DNA of 64,000 nt from Pisaster brevispinus (GCA_023634235.1 JAMKCF010000002.1:12103091-12167090); one strand, 5' to 3'; shown: positions 12,480 to 24,425, counted from the stretch's first letter. Made by a program: numbers and translations. The notes: a model not told the origin generated them from the sequence alone.

Positions 12480-13990
12480 GTTTTAATTGTGTAGAATAAT
12501 TTTCAGATTTTGAGAAGTTTGAAAGCAAGCATTTCAGACCTGACTGTGTTTGTTCCAAGTAGTTCTGTACAACCGTGTCAGAAGCCATCTTTAATTTCTC
12601 TATGCACAATGCTATGGGTATTTTTTAATCGAGCCAATCTGAAACTCCATGTGAAAATGTAAGGCCTCAAAATGGCTGATGGGGTATGAGTCCAAAGATT
12701 GTGTAACAAACATGCTTTAGAAATCAGCTTAGCTGCTCCTTTTGAAGATGTCAAGTCCAATGTGTGGGAGATTTAATATGTTGGATGATTGCTTGGATGA
12801 CTACTATGATTGTTTTAGGAAGTTACCATTTATAAACCATGTTTGGCAACTTAAGTTGAACTCAAATCAGTTGCTACAGTACAGTTTTTCAGTCCAATGC
12901 CAGAGAAATTAATTGAGAACAACTACTCCCATTTGTTTGTATTAATTTATATAATAAACAACTCGAGATGAGAGACAGTTTGTTGAATAATTTACTGTTG
13001 AAAGAAAACATTTTAGAATTCATAAAAGATAATCAAAACCTTCCTAACAACAAAGAGATTCAAGAAGTGAATTCAGCTTAGTTGCTTCTTTTGAGCTTTG
13101 TGTGGGAGATTAATTTTTTTTAAATGATTGCTTCCCAACTGTTTGTACCAATAATATAGCCACTAGCACATTGGGATGAGAGACAGCTCTTAAAAGCTCT
13201 CTTTTCGGTAATTCACTTCAGGACATGTTACCTTGTAGCTTAAACTGATACATTACCAAATCTCTTGCCATGCCTGAGGTTAAAACTGCCAGGCTGCATC
13301 AACGTAGAGTACATCACCTTTTGTATCTGTGCTAATGTAGAAGCTCTGTGGACATTAACAAGAAAACTAGCCTTTATAAACCATGTTTACCAACTAAGTT
13401 GAACTCAGTTCAGATGCTACTAAATAGTTTTTCAGTCCAATGCCTGTGGGTTTAATTTTAGACTATTGTTTACAATTGTTTGCATCAATTAATATCCAAA
13501 CAACTTGAGATGGGAGAACGTTTGTAGAGTAATTTTCAGATTTTTAGAAGTTTAAACGCAAGAATTGTAGAACTCATAAAGTTTAATCCATACTTTTCTA
13601 ACCACAAACATTTTTAAGAAGTGAAATCAGCTAAGTTGATCCCATGGAGATTTTAAGAACAATCTGAGGGAGATTTTTTTTTTTTTAATTGTTGTTTCCC
13701 AACTGTTTGTACCAATAATAACATTATATCTAAGCAGCTTGGGTGAGAGCTCTCTTTTGGTTATTCACTTCCAGTCAAACCTTACCTTGTAACGTAAACT
13801 GACACATTACCAAACTGCCTTCCCTGCCTGAAGTTAAAACTGATACATTACCAAATTGTCTTCCCTGCCTGAAGTTAAAACTGCCAGACTGCATCAACCA
13901 AGAGTACATCCCCTCCGGTATCTGAAGAGAACAAGTTCTGAAGAAAAGTTAGCATTTATAAGCCATGTTTAGTTGAGCTTGCCTGTAACT
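12480..13990. repeat. Diverged tandem units of about 540-580 bp
   Basis: The motif TTTATAAACCATGTTT recurs at about 12830, 13373 and 13954 (the last with one change). The material between also recurs in order: TTTTTCAGTCCAATGCC, CAACTGTTTGTACCAATAAT, GAGAGCTCTC-type blocks and AAACTGCCAGGCTGCATCAA. Inside the second unit a block of about 57 bp around CCCTGCCTGAAGTTAAAACT is itself doubled (13800-13890). No coding frame spans the units. Confidence 0.7.
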
Positions 13991-14234
13991 TACCCCCAAC
14001 TTAAAATCTACGGGGTCTGAGAGATGCCGTCATCAGATGTGTCGTGGTATGAGGAGATAGTTTCTAGATAGTTGTAGACAGTGAATGATATAACTGGAAG
14101 GACGGGTTGCTTTTAAACCATCCTTTTACCTCATAACTTACTAGCCATCATTATCTGTTCAACTATCTACCAGGTAGAAGTTCCATCTGCTTGAAGGAAA
14201 CAAGTTGCAATCTGTAAAAAAAAAGAAAAAAGAG

Positions 14235-14430
14235 TTATTGCCTGTCGAGGGAGAAGAAGTTACTTGGTGTGGAAGAAAAATGGGGTTATTTGCTGCGGGA
14301 GGAAAAATTTTGTAGTTGCTGTGGAAGGAAAATATAAGGTTATTGGCTGTGGAAGGAAAAATTATGGTTAAGTTTGCTGTGGAAAGAAAAATATGGTTAA
14401 TTGCTGTGGAAGGAAATTTGTTATTAATTA
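14235..14430. repeat. Minisatellite of about 30 bp
   Basis: Five to six imperfect copies of a unit around GCTGTGGAAGGAAAAAT, each with ATGGTTA-like flanks. Confidence 0.7.
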
Positions 14431-14589
14431 CCTCTACCTACCCTGACCTTACCCATGACCAGCTAATACTTAACCTGTTGGCAATCAGTGTGTACTTCTG
14501 GTAGCTCATAACCTCTCCCTCTGGTACCTCTCAGACATCACATTACCAGCCAGAGTGCCTTCTTCATCGCAAGCCCTCAATGACGGCAA

Positions 14590-17330
14590 AGTTAAACTGT
14601 CATGGACCTGCTGAAAGACAACACTTAGGTTCTATGCCTACTCTATGTCCTAATCAACTTACCATTTATACTTACCACAATCACCTTTACATCACGGGAT
14701 GTCCCCTTTGTCTTTTTCTTGTTTCTCCTTTCTCTTGTCTGTCCTCCTCTTTTTTTTTCCTTCGCTTTGCAACATATTGCCTGCCCGCCGCGCTCCAGTA
14801 AAGAAACTAAGTTTTGGAAATTGTGTTTTTTATTTTGCTGTGCTTATTACTCATTTCCCTCACAGTCAATCGATAAAATCTTTTTGTCAGGAATATTGAA
14901 CGATTAATTTAACTCAATTAAATTAACCATTTAAATATCCCTAACTGAAATAATTCATCGACTGATTTAGGGTGTACACTGTATAATATGCTCCATGTTG
15001 ACCTGTATTTACACTATTGTGGGGTATTTTAAGGGGGGAAATCATTTTGTTTTTACCAAGTTCATCTTTATTTTTTTTCTCTTTTTAGTAAACACTAAGT
15101 TTTGTCAGTTTGTATGTACTGATTTAATTTACTGAGTTTTTTTCCTACTTTCATGGGTCTCATTTTTACACTTTCGTAAGTCTATGTACATTTTAATGTT
15201 TTTATTTAATTTTGTAGACTCTTTTTATTGTCTCATTGTTATGAAATTTAAAACTTAATGCAAAGTGCATAAGGGTCTCTAACTGAAAGTTTTTGTACTA
15301 AGTATTAACGATTTATTCATGCCAATACTCTAAAATGACAGCAACATACGGCCATCACTTTCTTCCAAAACCCTGGGAAATGTTCCAAGAGAAACTATTC
15401 TACTTCAATGCATCACTCTGGCTACGACCAAAATGCCCTGAAATCTTGACAACCCTCTCAGAAACAAAAGTGGACGGCATCACCATTGACAGTATTAGTA
15501 GACAACATCAACAAGTACTAAGATGAACACCCTGTATAAGGGTGAGAAACGTAACCTGCTAGTTATTGGGAGGAATGGGGTTAGATCTAGTCTGCTTACC
15601 AGTAGATGCCTGCTTATAGATCTTAAAGTTGTCCAGCCCTCACTGACTGTCATGGACCTTCTGAAAGACAACACTTAGGTTCTAGACTGACCCTCTCTAT
15701 GTCCCTCTAAATCAACTTACCATTTATACTTACCACAACCATCTTTAACATCAAGGGGTGTCCTCTTGTGTCTTTTTCCTTCTTTTTTTCTCTGTTGTTT
15801 CTCCTCCTTAAATTTTTATTTTGTTATTTTTTGCTCACCTCACTATGTATTGCCTGTTGCGCAGCGCCATAAAAAAATAAGTTTGGGAAATGTGTGTTTT
15901 CTTATGTTGCGCATCTTATCTATTTAATCGCTATCAATTGATGGAATGTATTCATTAGAAATATTAAATGATTAATTTAGCTCATCTAAATTAAAATTTT
16001 AATATGCCTAACCGAAAACATTCAACATCATCTACTAAGTTGTATTCAAATGACTGAGTAAAACACATTTTCCTTGTTAGTCTCTGTTTCTTCTGTTTTC
16101 TCTTTTTCTGATTTTTTTTTAATTAATTTTTTTTTTTTTTTTTTTGGGGGGGGGGATTCACTTCTCAATGCCTGCAAGCAGCACCTTAACAAATTCATCA
16201 TCAGAAATATTAAACAGTTAATTTAGCTCATCTAAATCAAACGTTTTAATATTCCTAATTGGAAATTTTCATCGCCTTATAAATATATGTTGCAAAATGC
16301 TCCCTCTTAAAGTGGTTTTACACTACTTGGGAACAGCTTAAGGGAAACACTGTTTTCCATTTTGTTTTTGCCAAGTTTTCATTCTGAAACAAACATGATT
16401 TAGTCAGTTTATGCACCAGGCATATACTGATATTGTTATTATAAAAGTTTTTTATGATTTTATGGGGAAATTTTCTAATACTTTTGATAGAAAAAACTTT
16501 TCGGTCATATTTAATACTCCCATGAGTTTCATTTAGAAGTTAGTTATTTTATTTTATTGTAAACTTATCTCAAATTTTTAAAACTACTATTATGGGAACA
16601 CTTAAAGTATTCCTAAATTTCAAATTATGTTTTTAAGCTATTAATTTTTATCTAATTATTAAGAAATTCATAAATTTAAAGAGCTTTGTCATGCTCTTTA
16701 TGGTGCTGATTTTTTGCTGAAGGAAACTTATCAGTGATTTTTTAATATTCCTATGAATTTTATTTATAAATTGAATATATCTAATGTTTATTGTATTGCC
16801 TAAAACAAAAATTTAATCTCAAAGTGCTTGTTGTTTTTATGGAAACAAACTTGGGTTATTTCTAGTAAAATCGTTGAGTGATTTTTAATTGTTATTTATT
16901 TGAAACAGGAAACTAATGTGAATTATCCACATTTGTAAGTAACATGGTTTCACGCTTTCGCAGAAGTGTGTACATATTTTTGGTCAACTGTTTAAATTAT
17001 CTAATTTTGTTGTATCTTACTATTAATTTTTGTAAAAGGAATATGCAAAATTGTCTCTTAACTAAACAGTTTTGTCTGATGAAATGTTAGCGAACTAATC
17101 ATGCCAATGTATAGCTTTAAAATGACAACAAAATAAGGTCACAATCTTCTTACAAACCCTGGGAAATGTTCCAAGAGAAACTATTTTACTTTAAGGCATC
17201 ACTCTGGCCACGACCAAAATGCCCTGAAATCAAGAAAGCACCCTCAGAAGAAAAAACGGATGGCATTACCATTGACATTATTTGTAGACAACATCAACAA
17301 GTGTTGAGATGAGAAAAGTAACCTTTAAGT
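14590..17330 (+). repeat. Old tandem duplication with a frame-conserved segment
   Basis: The block GGACCTKCTGAAAGACAACA with its downstream pyrimidine-rich sequence occurs at about 14600 and 15648. A second block occurs at 15350-15526 and 17130-17314. In that block both copies keep one open frame of about 51 codons without an indel, from PWEMFQEKLFYF to RQHQQVLR and the same TGA stop. The first copy has an ATG at 15335. Many codons differ by amino-acid changes, so constraint is uncertain. It could be an exon of an unrecognised gene or part of a repeat family. The interior (15900-17050) is AT-rich and featureless. Confidence 0.5.
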
Positions 17331-17396
17331 TATTGGGAAGGAATGGGGTTAGATCTTCGCTTACCAGTTGATGCCATCTTAAAGATCTATCTCTTA

Positions 17397-17707
17397 CCAC
17401 TTGGACGACCTCAGCCAAACCCATACCACGCAATCCATAGATCTTCTTTCTTCACCCTTTGGGCATAAAAGTTTCAAAGTTCTGACAACAGTCAGCAAAA
17501 AGTGCTCAGTTCTGAAACTCAAAACCAAAAGTCACTTTTAAAGTTCTTGTCTTGTCACTTGGACGACTTCTAGTCTAGCCACTTGGACGACCGCTAGCCA
17601 CTTGGACGACTTTTAGCCAAACCCATACCACACAATCCATAGATCTTCTTTCTTCACCCTTTGGGCACAAAAGTTTCAAAGTTCTGACAACAGTCAGAAA
17701 AAAGTGT
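17397..17707. repeat. Two direct repeats of about 110 bp
   Basis: 17397-17503 and 17597-17707 are near-identical, from CCACTTGGACGAC through TTCTTCACCCTTTGGGC to AGTTCTGACAACAGTCAG. A further CACTTGGACGAC fragment lies between them. Confidence 0.8.
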
Positions 17708-18289
17708 CCATAACATTAACAGTTCTCAAATTCAATATTGCAAGTCCCCTTTTCAAGAATTTCAGGGTAATTCAGTTTTTCAGTCTAAGGGAAGAGCTTC
17801 TCACGCCAACTTGACGGAGCTCGCAAGCAAAAGCGAAAGCTCAACAGGAGAATGAGTCCATTTGAAAGAAGTTCAGTTCCAACAGTCCTGGTCGTCCTAA
17901 GAAGAATTTAAAAACTCCTGGAGCTCTCCAACTCTATATTCACAAGCTCAACATCAAAGTCGGTCCATGGCACCAGCGGTTTTGGTTGAGTAAGCCGGCG
18001 ACAACTGTTCTGTCTAATTTCAAGGAATTCTCAAGCCATCAAAAACTCCGTGGGATTTCTCAACGGTTGTAAACTCAACTACGAGATTAGACAATGTAAG
18101 ATTTGCTCATAAAAAGGCTTTGGTGAAACTTGACCAAAAGTCTTTATGTCAGAAGTCACTTCCCCCTTGAGTTTTAGGTACATTTTACCTTCAGAATTTC
18201 GTAGGTAATGACCTCAATATGACAAGTGACTAATACAGTTTGTTTCAATCATAAAAGAGTGAAACTACTATGGTAAAGTTCATCCGGTA

Positions 18290-18600
18290 AGCGAGGTCCA
18301 AATCCAGCCACGAAGAGTCGCCATGTTGTCCGTCCGCCGTCCCGTGGATAACTATATCATGCGGTCTTGCTGTGGCTTTTTTCTAAGCTAAAAAGCGCAG
18401 TGACGATAAATTTGCATAACAATACTGAATTGGCACGCGCACACCTGGATTAGCTTGGTAACAATCTCGTCCAATAACAAGGCGCGGGTCTGGTCCAACA
18501 GCAATGTGAAGAATTTCTTGAACACGAAGAAATCTCAACCCGGAGGAATAATAGACCCGCCCTGCTGCATTATTTGGGTGGTGCCGTGAACGTGACTAAA
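18290..18600. promoter_or_regulatory. Possible promoter, direction unclear
   Basis: This island is richer in GC and CpG than its surroundings (CGTCCGCCGTCCCG, GGCGCGGGTC, GGCACGCGCAC) and has CCAAT at about 18470. On the minus strand ATGGCGACTC starts at 18325 in a good initiation context but reaches a stop after 14 codons. On the plus strand a GTAAGC donor-like site sits at 18288. A TSS-containing region is plausible, but no gene can be attached to it. Confidence 0.25.
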
Positions 18601-19420
18601 TACAAAGTGGGATTATAGGATGCTGTAATTCTTGCATCAAGGATAACAAACTAAATTACTTTAGAGCTGTTTGCCTCACATTGTTTCTAACTCGTGTTGG
18701 TCTGGAGAATACTGCTCTGAAATGCAGGAGGTTCGATTCCCACTCACAGGGGCGATGTTGTTTTTCCCCTCCAAAGTTAAATATTTCAAAATTTAACTCA
18801 GTGTACTCGTAATAGCGCGTACAAATTAGCTCAGATTTGTAAAGACTTAAAATGAAAACAAACTTGTTCTCTTTCAAAGATATAAGTTTTGCGCATCATT
18901 CAAATACTTTAGATTTCCCAAAATACAATTAACCGCCATGTAGGCCCTATAGTGGATTTTTTTTTAGAAGTAATTGCGCACTACAGAAGCTGAGTTTTTT
19001 AGAAGCTAACTCAAACAATTATATGAACAAATTTCTAAATAGAAAATTTTAACGGCAAGTTTTTGTAGATGGTTTGATAAACTGAACCATGCTCATTGTT
19101 GGGGTTGCGTTTGTCAATAATCCAAAGCATTGGCGTAAATGGGGGGGGGGGGCATGGAGCACGTGCACTTCCCATTGTGGTCCATTTCCCCCCGCCCCGC
19201 CCCTTCATTTGAAATCAGAGGTTGAGAAACTAGCAGAAAAAATGATTTAAATTGATAAGCTTTTATGTGGTATCACTCAACATATTTACAGATTATCTTT
19301 TGAAAAATAGAAAGCGACATGACACGATTGCTGGAAGGGGGCATACGCCACTCAGCTTCCTAGAGCTGTTGAAATTTAAAACCAAAACAATTAAACAAGT
19401 ATAAGGGCTCGGGGGAGAGA
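18601..19420. other. Intergenic with a tRNA-like relic
   Basis: Near 18730 the plus strand has GAGGTTCGATTCCCACTC, a B-box-like sequence with a degraded tRNA-like upstream part, probably a SINE relic. A G-rich/C-rich pair near 19140-19200 resembles the ends of the hAT-like element at 9102-9393. No gene is seen. Confidence 0.35.
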
Positions 19421-19470
19421 GATTCAACAAATAAAAAGAATACAAACTAACCTTCTATCACACTCACTGA

Positions 19471-19678
19471 TTCGCTCGTCCCCAGCGCCTTGCCTTAAAA
19501 CCAAAGGCGCTGGGATGGGCAAACGTATCATGCACGCTCATTGGTTAATGCTCAGTCCCATCATGCATCACACTCACACTGCAAGCATTGCACGCATGAC
19601 GTACTTCCTGAACAAGAATCTGCGCAAGCTGATTAGCCCATCCCAGCGGTCCTGGATAGGCCGCTGGGGCCGAGCGAA
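19471..19678. mobile_element. 208-bp Mutator-like MITE with 9-bp TSD and empty site
   Basis: The ends are TTCGCTCGTCCCCAGCG and the complement of TTCGCTCGGCCCCAGCG. A second inverted block (CGCTGGGATGGGC) lies inside each arm, giving arms of about 55 bp. ACTCACTGA flanks it at 19462-19470 and 19679-19687. Copy B of the duplication has a single ACTCACTGA and no element near 27800, an exact empty site. It has no coding capacity and was missed as a repeat because a 66-codon open frame crosses it. Confidence 0.85.
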
Positions 19679-20497
19679 ACTCACTGATGACAGCAAGCAT
19701 GTCAGTGCGAGATAATAAGTCGTAATTACGGCTAGATAATAAGTCGCAATGATGACACAATAACTAGTACGTTGACCAAAAAAAATAAATAAATAAATAA
19801 AAAAGGATACTTAAAAAAAAAGTCTCTTAACATTTTTGTAATGCTATACTTTGCATGGCACTAACGGGCTTTCGTAGATTGATTTTGTTTTGCTAAAATT
19901 GAAGTCAACAACGCCTGCGCACACCGTCTGAATAACATAATGCCATTGGCACACCGACAGATTACTGCATTCGTACTGGATAAAGTTCATTGAGAAAATG
20001 AACTTGGCATTCCAGTGCCTGGAATACTGTTTTTGAAATGCACTGCAATGTTATTATCGTTTTTGTGTCATTGTACGAATGTGGCATTGTGACTAAAACA
20101 CGCGTTAAAGGTGGGGCCATAGACTGGTAAGTACACTGTACTCCAAAAATAATGAACATTAAAAACTTACTTGGTAAGACTGCAGCTGTTGATAGTATAA
20201 ACTATTTTGAGAAAGGATTCCCTTCGAAGTAGTGTGGTTTAGAAAATTGTTCTCCCAATAATACATTTTAATTCCAAAAGTACATTCATGCATTAATCAT
20301 TTCTCAGATTTTTTTTTAGGGCCGTGGTGTCCGCTCGCGACCGGTGTTACCTCGCTAAACGTTTTTTTCTTGTCTTCTTCTCCCCCCCCCCCTGTCTTAT
20401 CAGCAAGGAACTGTATTCAGCTGAAGCTTTCACATGTGAAATTCATTGTATCTTTCCTTATAATTTAGGTTGCCTTGCTTCTGGTTGGCAACTGAAC

Positions 20498-20630
20498 AAA
20501 GATATTGACTAATAGAGAGACCCCCAACATAGGGATGGATAGCTCAGTTAGTAGAGCACCGGTACATTAATCCGGAAGTCGTTGGTTCAAGTCCCAATCC
20601 AGTCAATTTTTCTTTGTTCAAATCCAAATT
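20498..20630 (+). mobile_element. tRNA-derived SINE, family 1, plus orientation
   Basis: Has the A-box-like GATAGCTCAGTTAGTAGAGC near 20538 and the B-box-like GGTTCAAGTCCCAATCC near 20584, ending in TTTTTCTTTGTTCAAATCC. It has the opposite orientation to the other copies of the family in the window. Confidence 0.75.
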
Positions 20631-21283
20631 ATTTAAAATTTACCCAATCAGTTTCTTTTACGGTTTGTTACTTGATATTTCCTTATAATTTTACCTATAA
20701 AACGGCTGCATTACGTTAAAAAAAAATTATATATATATATATATACAAATAAATTCCCATCACCCTCCTTACACTTTTGCTTGCTTTTTTCTTTGATATA
20801 AAGTATTGAAATACAATAACTATAAATAACATGTTCTCTCCACTGGTCCATTTTTACGCTTCTTTCTCTCAAGAAGTTTTAAAAATCAACCTGTCAATAA
20901 CCTATTCCCTCTGCAGAGGACTTAATAACCCGCTCTCTCTCTGCAGGTTCCTATTGCCTAGTTTTAACTTCTTAAACTGATTCTTTTATCCTATCATTAC
21001 TTTTATCTTGCCTCCTATTGTTAAATGCATTATCTTATGCGGCTTGCGCATTGTAATGCCTACAATGCGGTACCACCTTTATGGTCCGTGATCCAGCCTT
21101 TCACGCTGACCATCCTTTGTCCTGACCTCTTTACTCTGATTGGTTCTTAGCCACCCCATTGTTTGTAAATTAAAAATTTTGATTTGCTATATTTTCCCGC
21201 TTTTTTCTGGATGCTCTCCCTTAATCCTTTGCTCCTCTTTTTGATATAAATGGTTATGTTTGTGTTTGTTCTTGTTTATGCCT

Positions 21284-21345
21284 CTGACGAAGGTCCGGTT
21301 TGGATCGAAAGTCAAGGCCATCTCCCCTACTAATTTTATATATTA
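21284..21345 (+). other. TE 3'-end fragment with hammerhead-like core
   Basis: CTGACGA at 21284-21290 is followed by GGTCC, a short loop, GGATC and GAAA at 21307-21310. That is the order of a hammerhead core and stem II. The same fragment, in the order GGTCC..GAAAGCTAAGGCCATC, recurs at about 29400-29440 and 29667-29713. It is part of a repeat family. Ribozyme activity is only a possibility, because no convincing stem III was found. Confidence 0.35.
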
Positions 21346-21356
21346 TATGTATATAC

Positions 21357-21590
21357 ATAATTTGGGTTTGAACAAAGTAGAATTGACTGGAGCAGAACTT
21401 GAACCGACGACCTCCGGATTAACATACCGGTGCTCTACCAACTGGGCTATCCAGCCCTATGTTGGCGGTCTCCCTATTAGTCAAAATCTTTGTTCGGGTG
21501 CCAGTCAGAAGCCATGCAACCGTTAGCTGCCGTGTAGCCAGGGATCACACCCACGTTTACGATACAACCTGGGAAGCGGCAGCCACGGTA
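21357..21590 (-). mobile_element. tRNA-derived SINE, family 1
   Basis: The minus strand has GGGCTGGATAGCCCAGTTGG and GGTCGTCGGTTCAAGTTC as A- and B-box-like blocks. The non-tRNA part contains TGCCAGTCAGAAGCCATGC and the block GTGTAGCCAGGGATCACAC shared with the copies at 613-838 and 29019-29243. Confidence 0.8.
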
Positions 21591-21671
21591 TCACCTTAAC
21601 AGGATGCGAATTTTTAATAATAAATATCAATTAATAAACCACAGGGGAAACTGACTGGGGATATTTTTTTA

Positions 21672-21765
21672 TAATTTGGGTTTGAACAAAGACAAATTTA
21701 CTGGAGCGGGACTTGAACCAACGACCTCCGGATTAACGTATCGGCGCTATACCAATTGCTCTACC
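21672..21765 (-). mobile_element. tRNA-derived SINE, family 1, truncated
   Basis: Keeps TTTGAACAAAGACAAATTTA and the B-box-like part but breaks off inside the tRNA head. The duplicate in copy B is at 29304-29398. Confidence 0.65.
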
Positions 21766-21952
21766 AATATTATCACCCTACCTTTAAATTGAATAGTGCT
21801 GTCGATTATCGTTGATGCTCATTGGGGCGTTGAGCATACGGGGTTCAACGTTGAGTGAACTCTTAGTCAAACAGATTGATTAAGCATTCTCAAGTGCTTC
21901 GCTATCCTTTGACCATTTTTCATAAACAAAATTTTATAAGTTTTGATCTATA

Positions 21953-23146
21953 ATGGCCGAGAGAACCTCAATATATGTGTTACTGGTTTGTTCACTTGCT
22001 ACAGGCGGACTCCTGGTAGTTGTTAGTGCTCAACCACATGTGTCGGTGATGATTTTAACACCAGAGGCCGATCGTAAGGAGGGTGAGCGGGTTGATATAA
22101 AGTGCACCGCTACAAACCTCGAACCAGATCACATTGTGAAGTGGAGCACCGATGATCCTGATGTGGTCCTGAGATCGGGACAGACCACCATCACCACTGA
22201 TTCAAGATTCGTGTTCAACACACAGGAAGATGCGATCCATGAGATGACGATTCAAGAACTTACCATCACCAACGTGCAAAAGGACGACTCGAAAAGGTAT
22301 TTTTGCAAAATATATCACCCCAACCAAGATGGAGGGTCTGACGTGGTGATCTTATCAGGAAGTGTGACACTGTCGGTTTTTTACGCACCTAATGCGTCCT
22401 TCCCTATGTGTAACCCTGCTGGTCCCATCACGGTGGAAAATGGAACAGGTCTTAATATGAGATGCACATCTGAGAGTGGAAACCGAGCAGTCAGCATGAA
22501 TATCACTCCCACTGCTGGATACCCCCGATGGACATCGCAAATTGTTGACGAAACCGACTTACTCGTAAGAACATTTGATCTGACAGCAACCGTAGCTAAT
22601 GATGGTGTTGCATTCGAATGCACCATTACATCGACCGCATTCCGCGATGAGCAACGCTCTTGTACCATCGGACCCATTGCCGTTATTAGGAACACGGCGA
22701 TGTCGACCACAAGAGACCCTACTACATCTTCCGCATCAACACCCTGGGAGCCAATAACTTCAACGTCCACAGACTTTACCACACCTGATGCATCCACCGA
22801 CATCATCCAGGAAACAGGTAGCATGACAAAATGCACCACTATTTCCCAGAGTATAAAATCACAGCCAACTGGAGTCACAAGCACTCCAAGTCTGACACAG
22901 TTGCCTCCATCCCAAACTCAAATATGGATCACAGCTTTAACAGCTTCCCTGGTCTTCAATGTAATATTGGTCATCATCATCGTCATTCTCATCGTCTGTG
23001 TGGTCAGAAAAACCCGCCTCGTCAAAAGATCCAGAGACGCTAACAAAGAGGACCCCTGCGTTGAGATGCAGCCAAAAAAGGACACGAATAGATTCTACGC
23101 TACGCAGATTCCTAGAGCTGCAAACACCAGCATAACTAGCCATTGA
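21953..23146 (+). CDS. Intronless two-Ig-domain type I membrane protein
   Basis: A 397-residue protein in one uninterrupted frame from ATG to TGA. Residues 1-26 look like a signal peptide ending at VVSA|QP. Ig domain 1 has C51, W64 and the Y116-F-C118 pattern of a V-type fold. Ig domain 2 has C171, W193 and C223. Possible N-glycosylation sites are N147, N163 and N183. A Ser/Thr-rich stalk (about 250-322) leads to a membrane helix at 325-351, a basic stop-transfer stretch (RKTRLVKRSR) and a cytoplasmic tail of about 45 residues. It resembles cell-adhesion or receptor molecules of the Ig superfamily, but no ligand or exact family can be named. The lack of introns may mean retroposition. A near-identical but broken copy lies at 29942-31107, so this is the functional member of the pair. 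Confidence 0.85.
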   Translation: MAERTSIYVLLVCSLATGGLLVVVSAQPHVSVMILTPEADRKEGERVDIKCTATNLEPDHIVKWSTDDPDVVLRSGQTTITTDSRFVFNTQEDAIHEMTIQELTITNVQKDDSKRYFCKIYHPNQDGGSDVVILSGSVTLSVFYAPNASFPMCNPAGPITVENGTGLNMRCTSESGNRAVSMNITPTAGYPRWTSQIVDETDLLVRTFDLTATVANDGVAFECTITSTAFRDEQRSCTIGPIAVIRNTAMSTTRDPTTSSASTPWEPITSTSTDFTTPDASTDIIQETGSMTKCTTISQSIKSQPTGVTSTPSLTQLPPSQTQIWITALTASLVFNVILVIIIVILIVCVVRKTRLVKRSRDANKEDPCVEMQPKKDTNRFYATQIPRAANTSITSH

Positions 23147-24089
23147 GTGGACACTGAGTGTCATGTATACTTTTGCTGGGGGAGGTATCAGAATGTTCAC
23201 AATTAGAAAGTCGTAACAACGTTGTAGAATACATGCTTCTTTGAATGGACCGTGTAACCTGTGACATCACAAGTTGTACACACTCTTAAATGGAAGAAAC
23301 CATCAAATCTTACTTTTTTTGGTAGAGGGGCACGTCTCAAGACATGTTCATCTGTTGTTTTTTAACTCTTAAGTTTATATGTGGACCTTATGACACAAAA
23401 TGTATAATTTCCCTTATGACCAGTGTTAGTATTTCGCCTGCCAGAAATGCTCTGGAATGTACAAACTCGTTTGGAACAAAGGTAACATGGTATTGGTGAA
23501 CTAAAACCTGATCGCGTCTGTGAAAAATAACGTATCTACCAGGGCGGTTTTGTACAGGCCCGATATATCAATGTTGTAAGGGTAATGCAGTTCCGTATTG
23601 GTAACTTGCAGCTTTATTCGGGAAAATTTCAGGAGGCACCAATGCAAAGACCAGGTTCACGAAGGTAGGGTGATTCTGTTAAGTAAATGTTTGTGTATTA
23701 TCGACAATCAATACCAAGAATTATATATTTTTTTCGCAAACACACTATTTACGAGCGCTTTAACCATAAAACGAGGTGCATGCATGCTAGTATAAATTTG
23801 TCATTATCCAGACTAGCATGTACTTCAATCCACGGCTAGCAGCGGTTCTAAGTCTCTGGTTGTTTTATCTACCTGATAGCCAACACATGCATCAGTGCCT
23901 GAAGTAGCGCCCTCACGTGGATTAACCCCCGGACATTAACCTTTGATCACAAGTTAGAGCGCTGGGGAGCGTTTCTTTCCCCATTGTTCATCAAAATTGC
24001 CACAGCACCCGATCTTGGCCAATCACGTGCAATATTTTGTATGCTGACGTCGACTACTTCATGCATTTTACCATGCCTCTCACGTATAT
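23147..24089. other. 3' flank of Ig gene, no other gene
   Basis: Sequence conserved with 31108-32064 in copy B. It contains no splice-supported or domain-bearing frame. The 3'UTR of the Ig gene is probably in the first few hundred bases. Confidence 0.4.
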
Positions 24090-24425
24090 TTGGTGAGTCT
24101 TGTGGGTGGAAGTATATTTTATATTAATTCCTCTTTTTTGGAAGTATATATTTAGCAATTCTTGGTTTTTAAATGTATATAATTAGCAATTCTTGCTTTT
24201 GGAAGTATATCTTTGGTGAGTCTTGTTTTTCTATTTATTTGTTTATTTTTTAGCAATTCTTGTTTTTTTTTAAAGTAAATATTTTGCAAGTCTTGTTTTT
24301 TGGAAGTCTGGCCTATATTGAGCAAATCTCGTTTTTGGAATGTTTACTTGGCGAGTATTGTTTTTTGGAAGTGTATATTTAGGAATTCTTGTTTTTTGGA
24401 AGTCCGCATTTGACGAGTCTTGTCT
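24090..24425. repeat. Degenerate minisatellite of about 30 bp
   Basis: About ten loose copies of TTTTTGGAAGTATATATTTA plus GCAATTCTTG or GGTGAGTCTTG. The counterpart in copy B is at 32065-32405. Confidence 0.75.

Noticed and set aside
18280..18325. Minus-strand ATGGCG start as first exon of a new gene
   Set aside because: The frame stops after 14 codons and no GT donor interrupts it before the stop.
22381..22884. 167-codon antisense frame inside the Ig gene and its copy at 30342-30800
   Set aside because: A shadow of the strongly supported sense gene; no features of its own.
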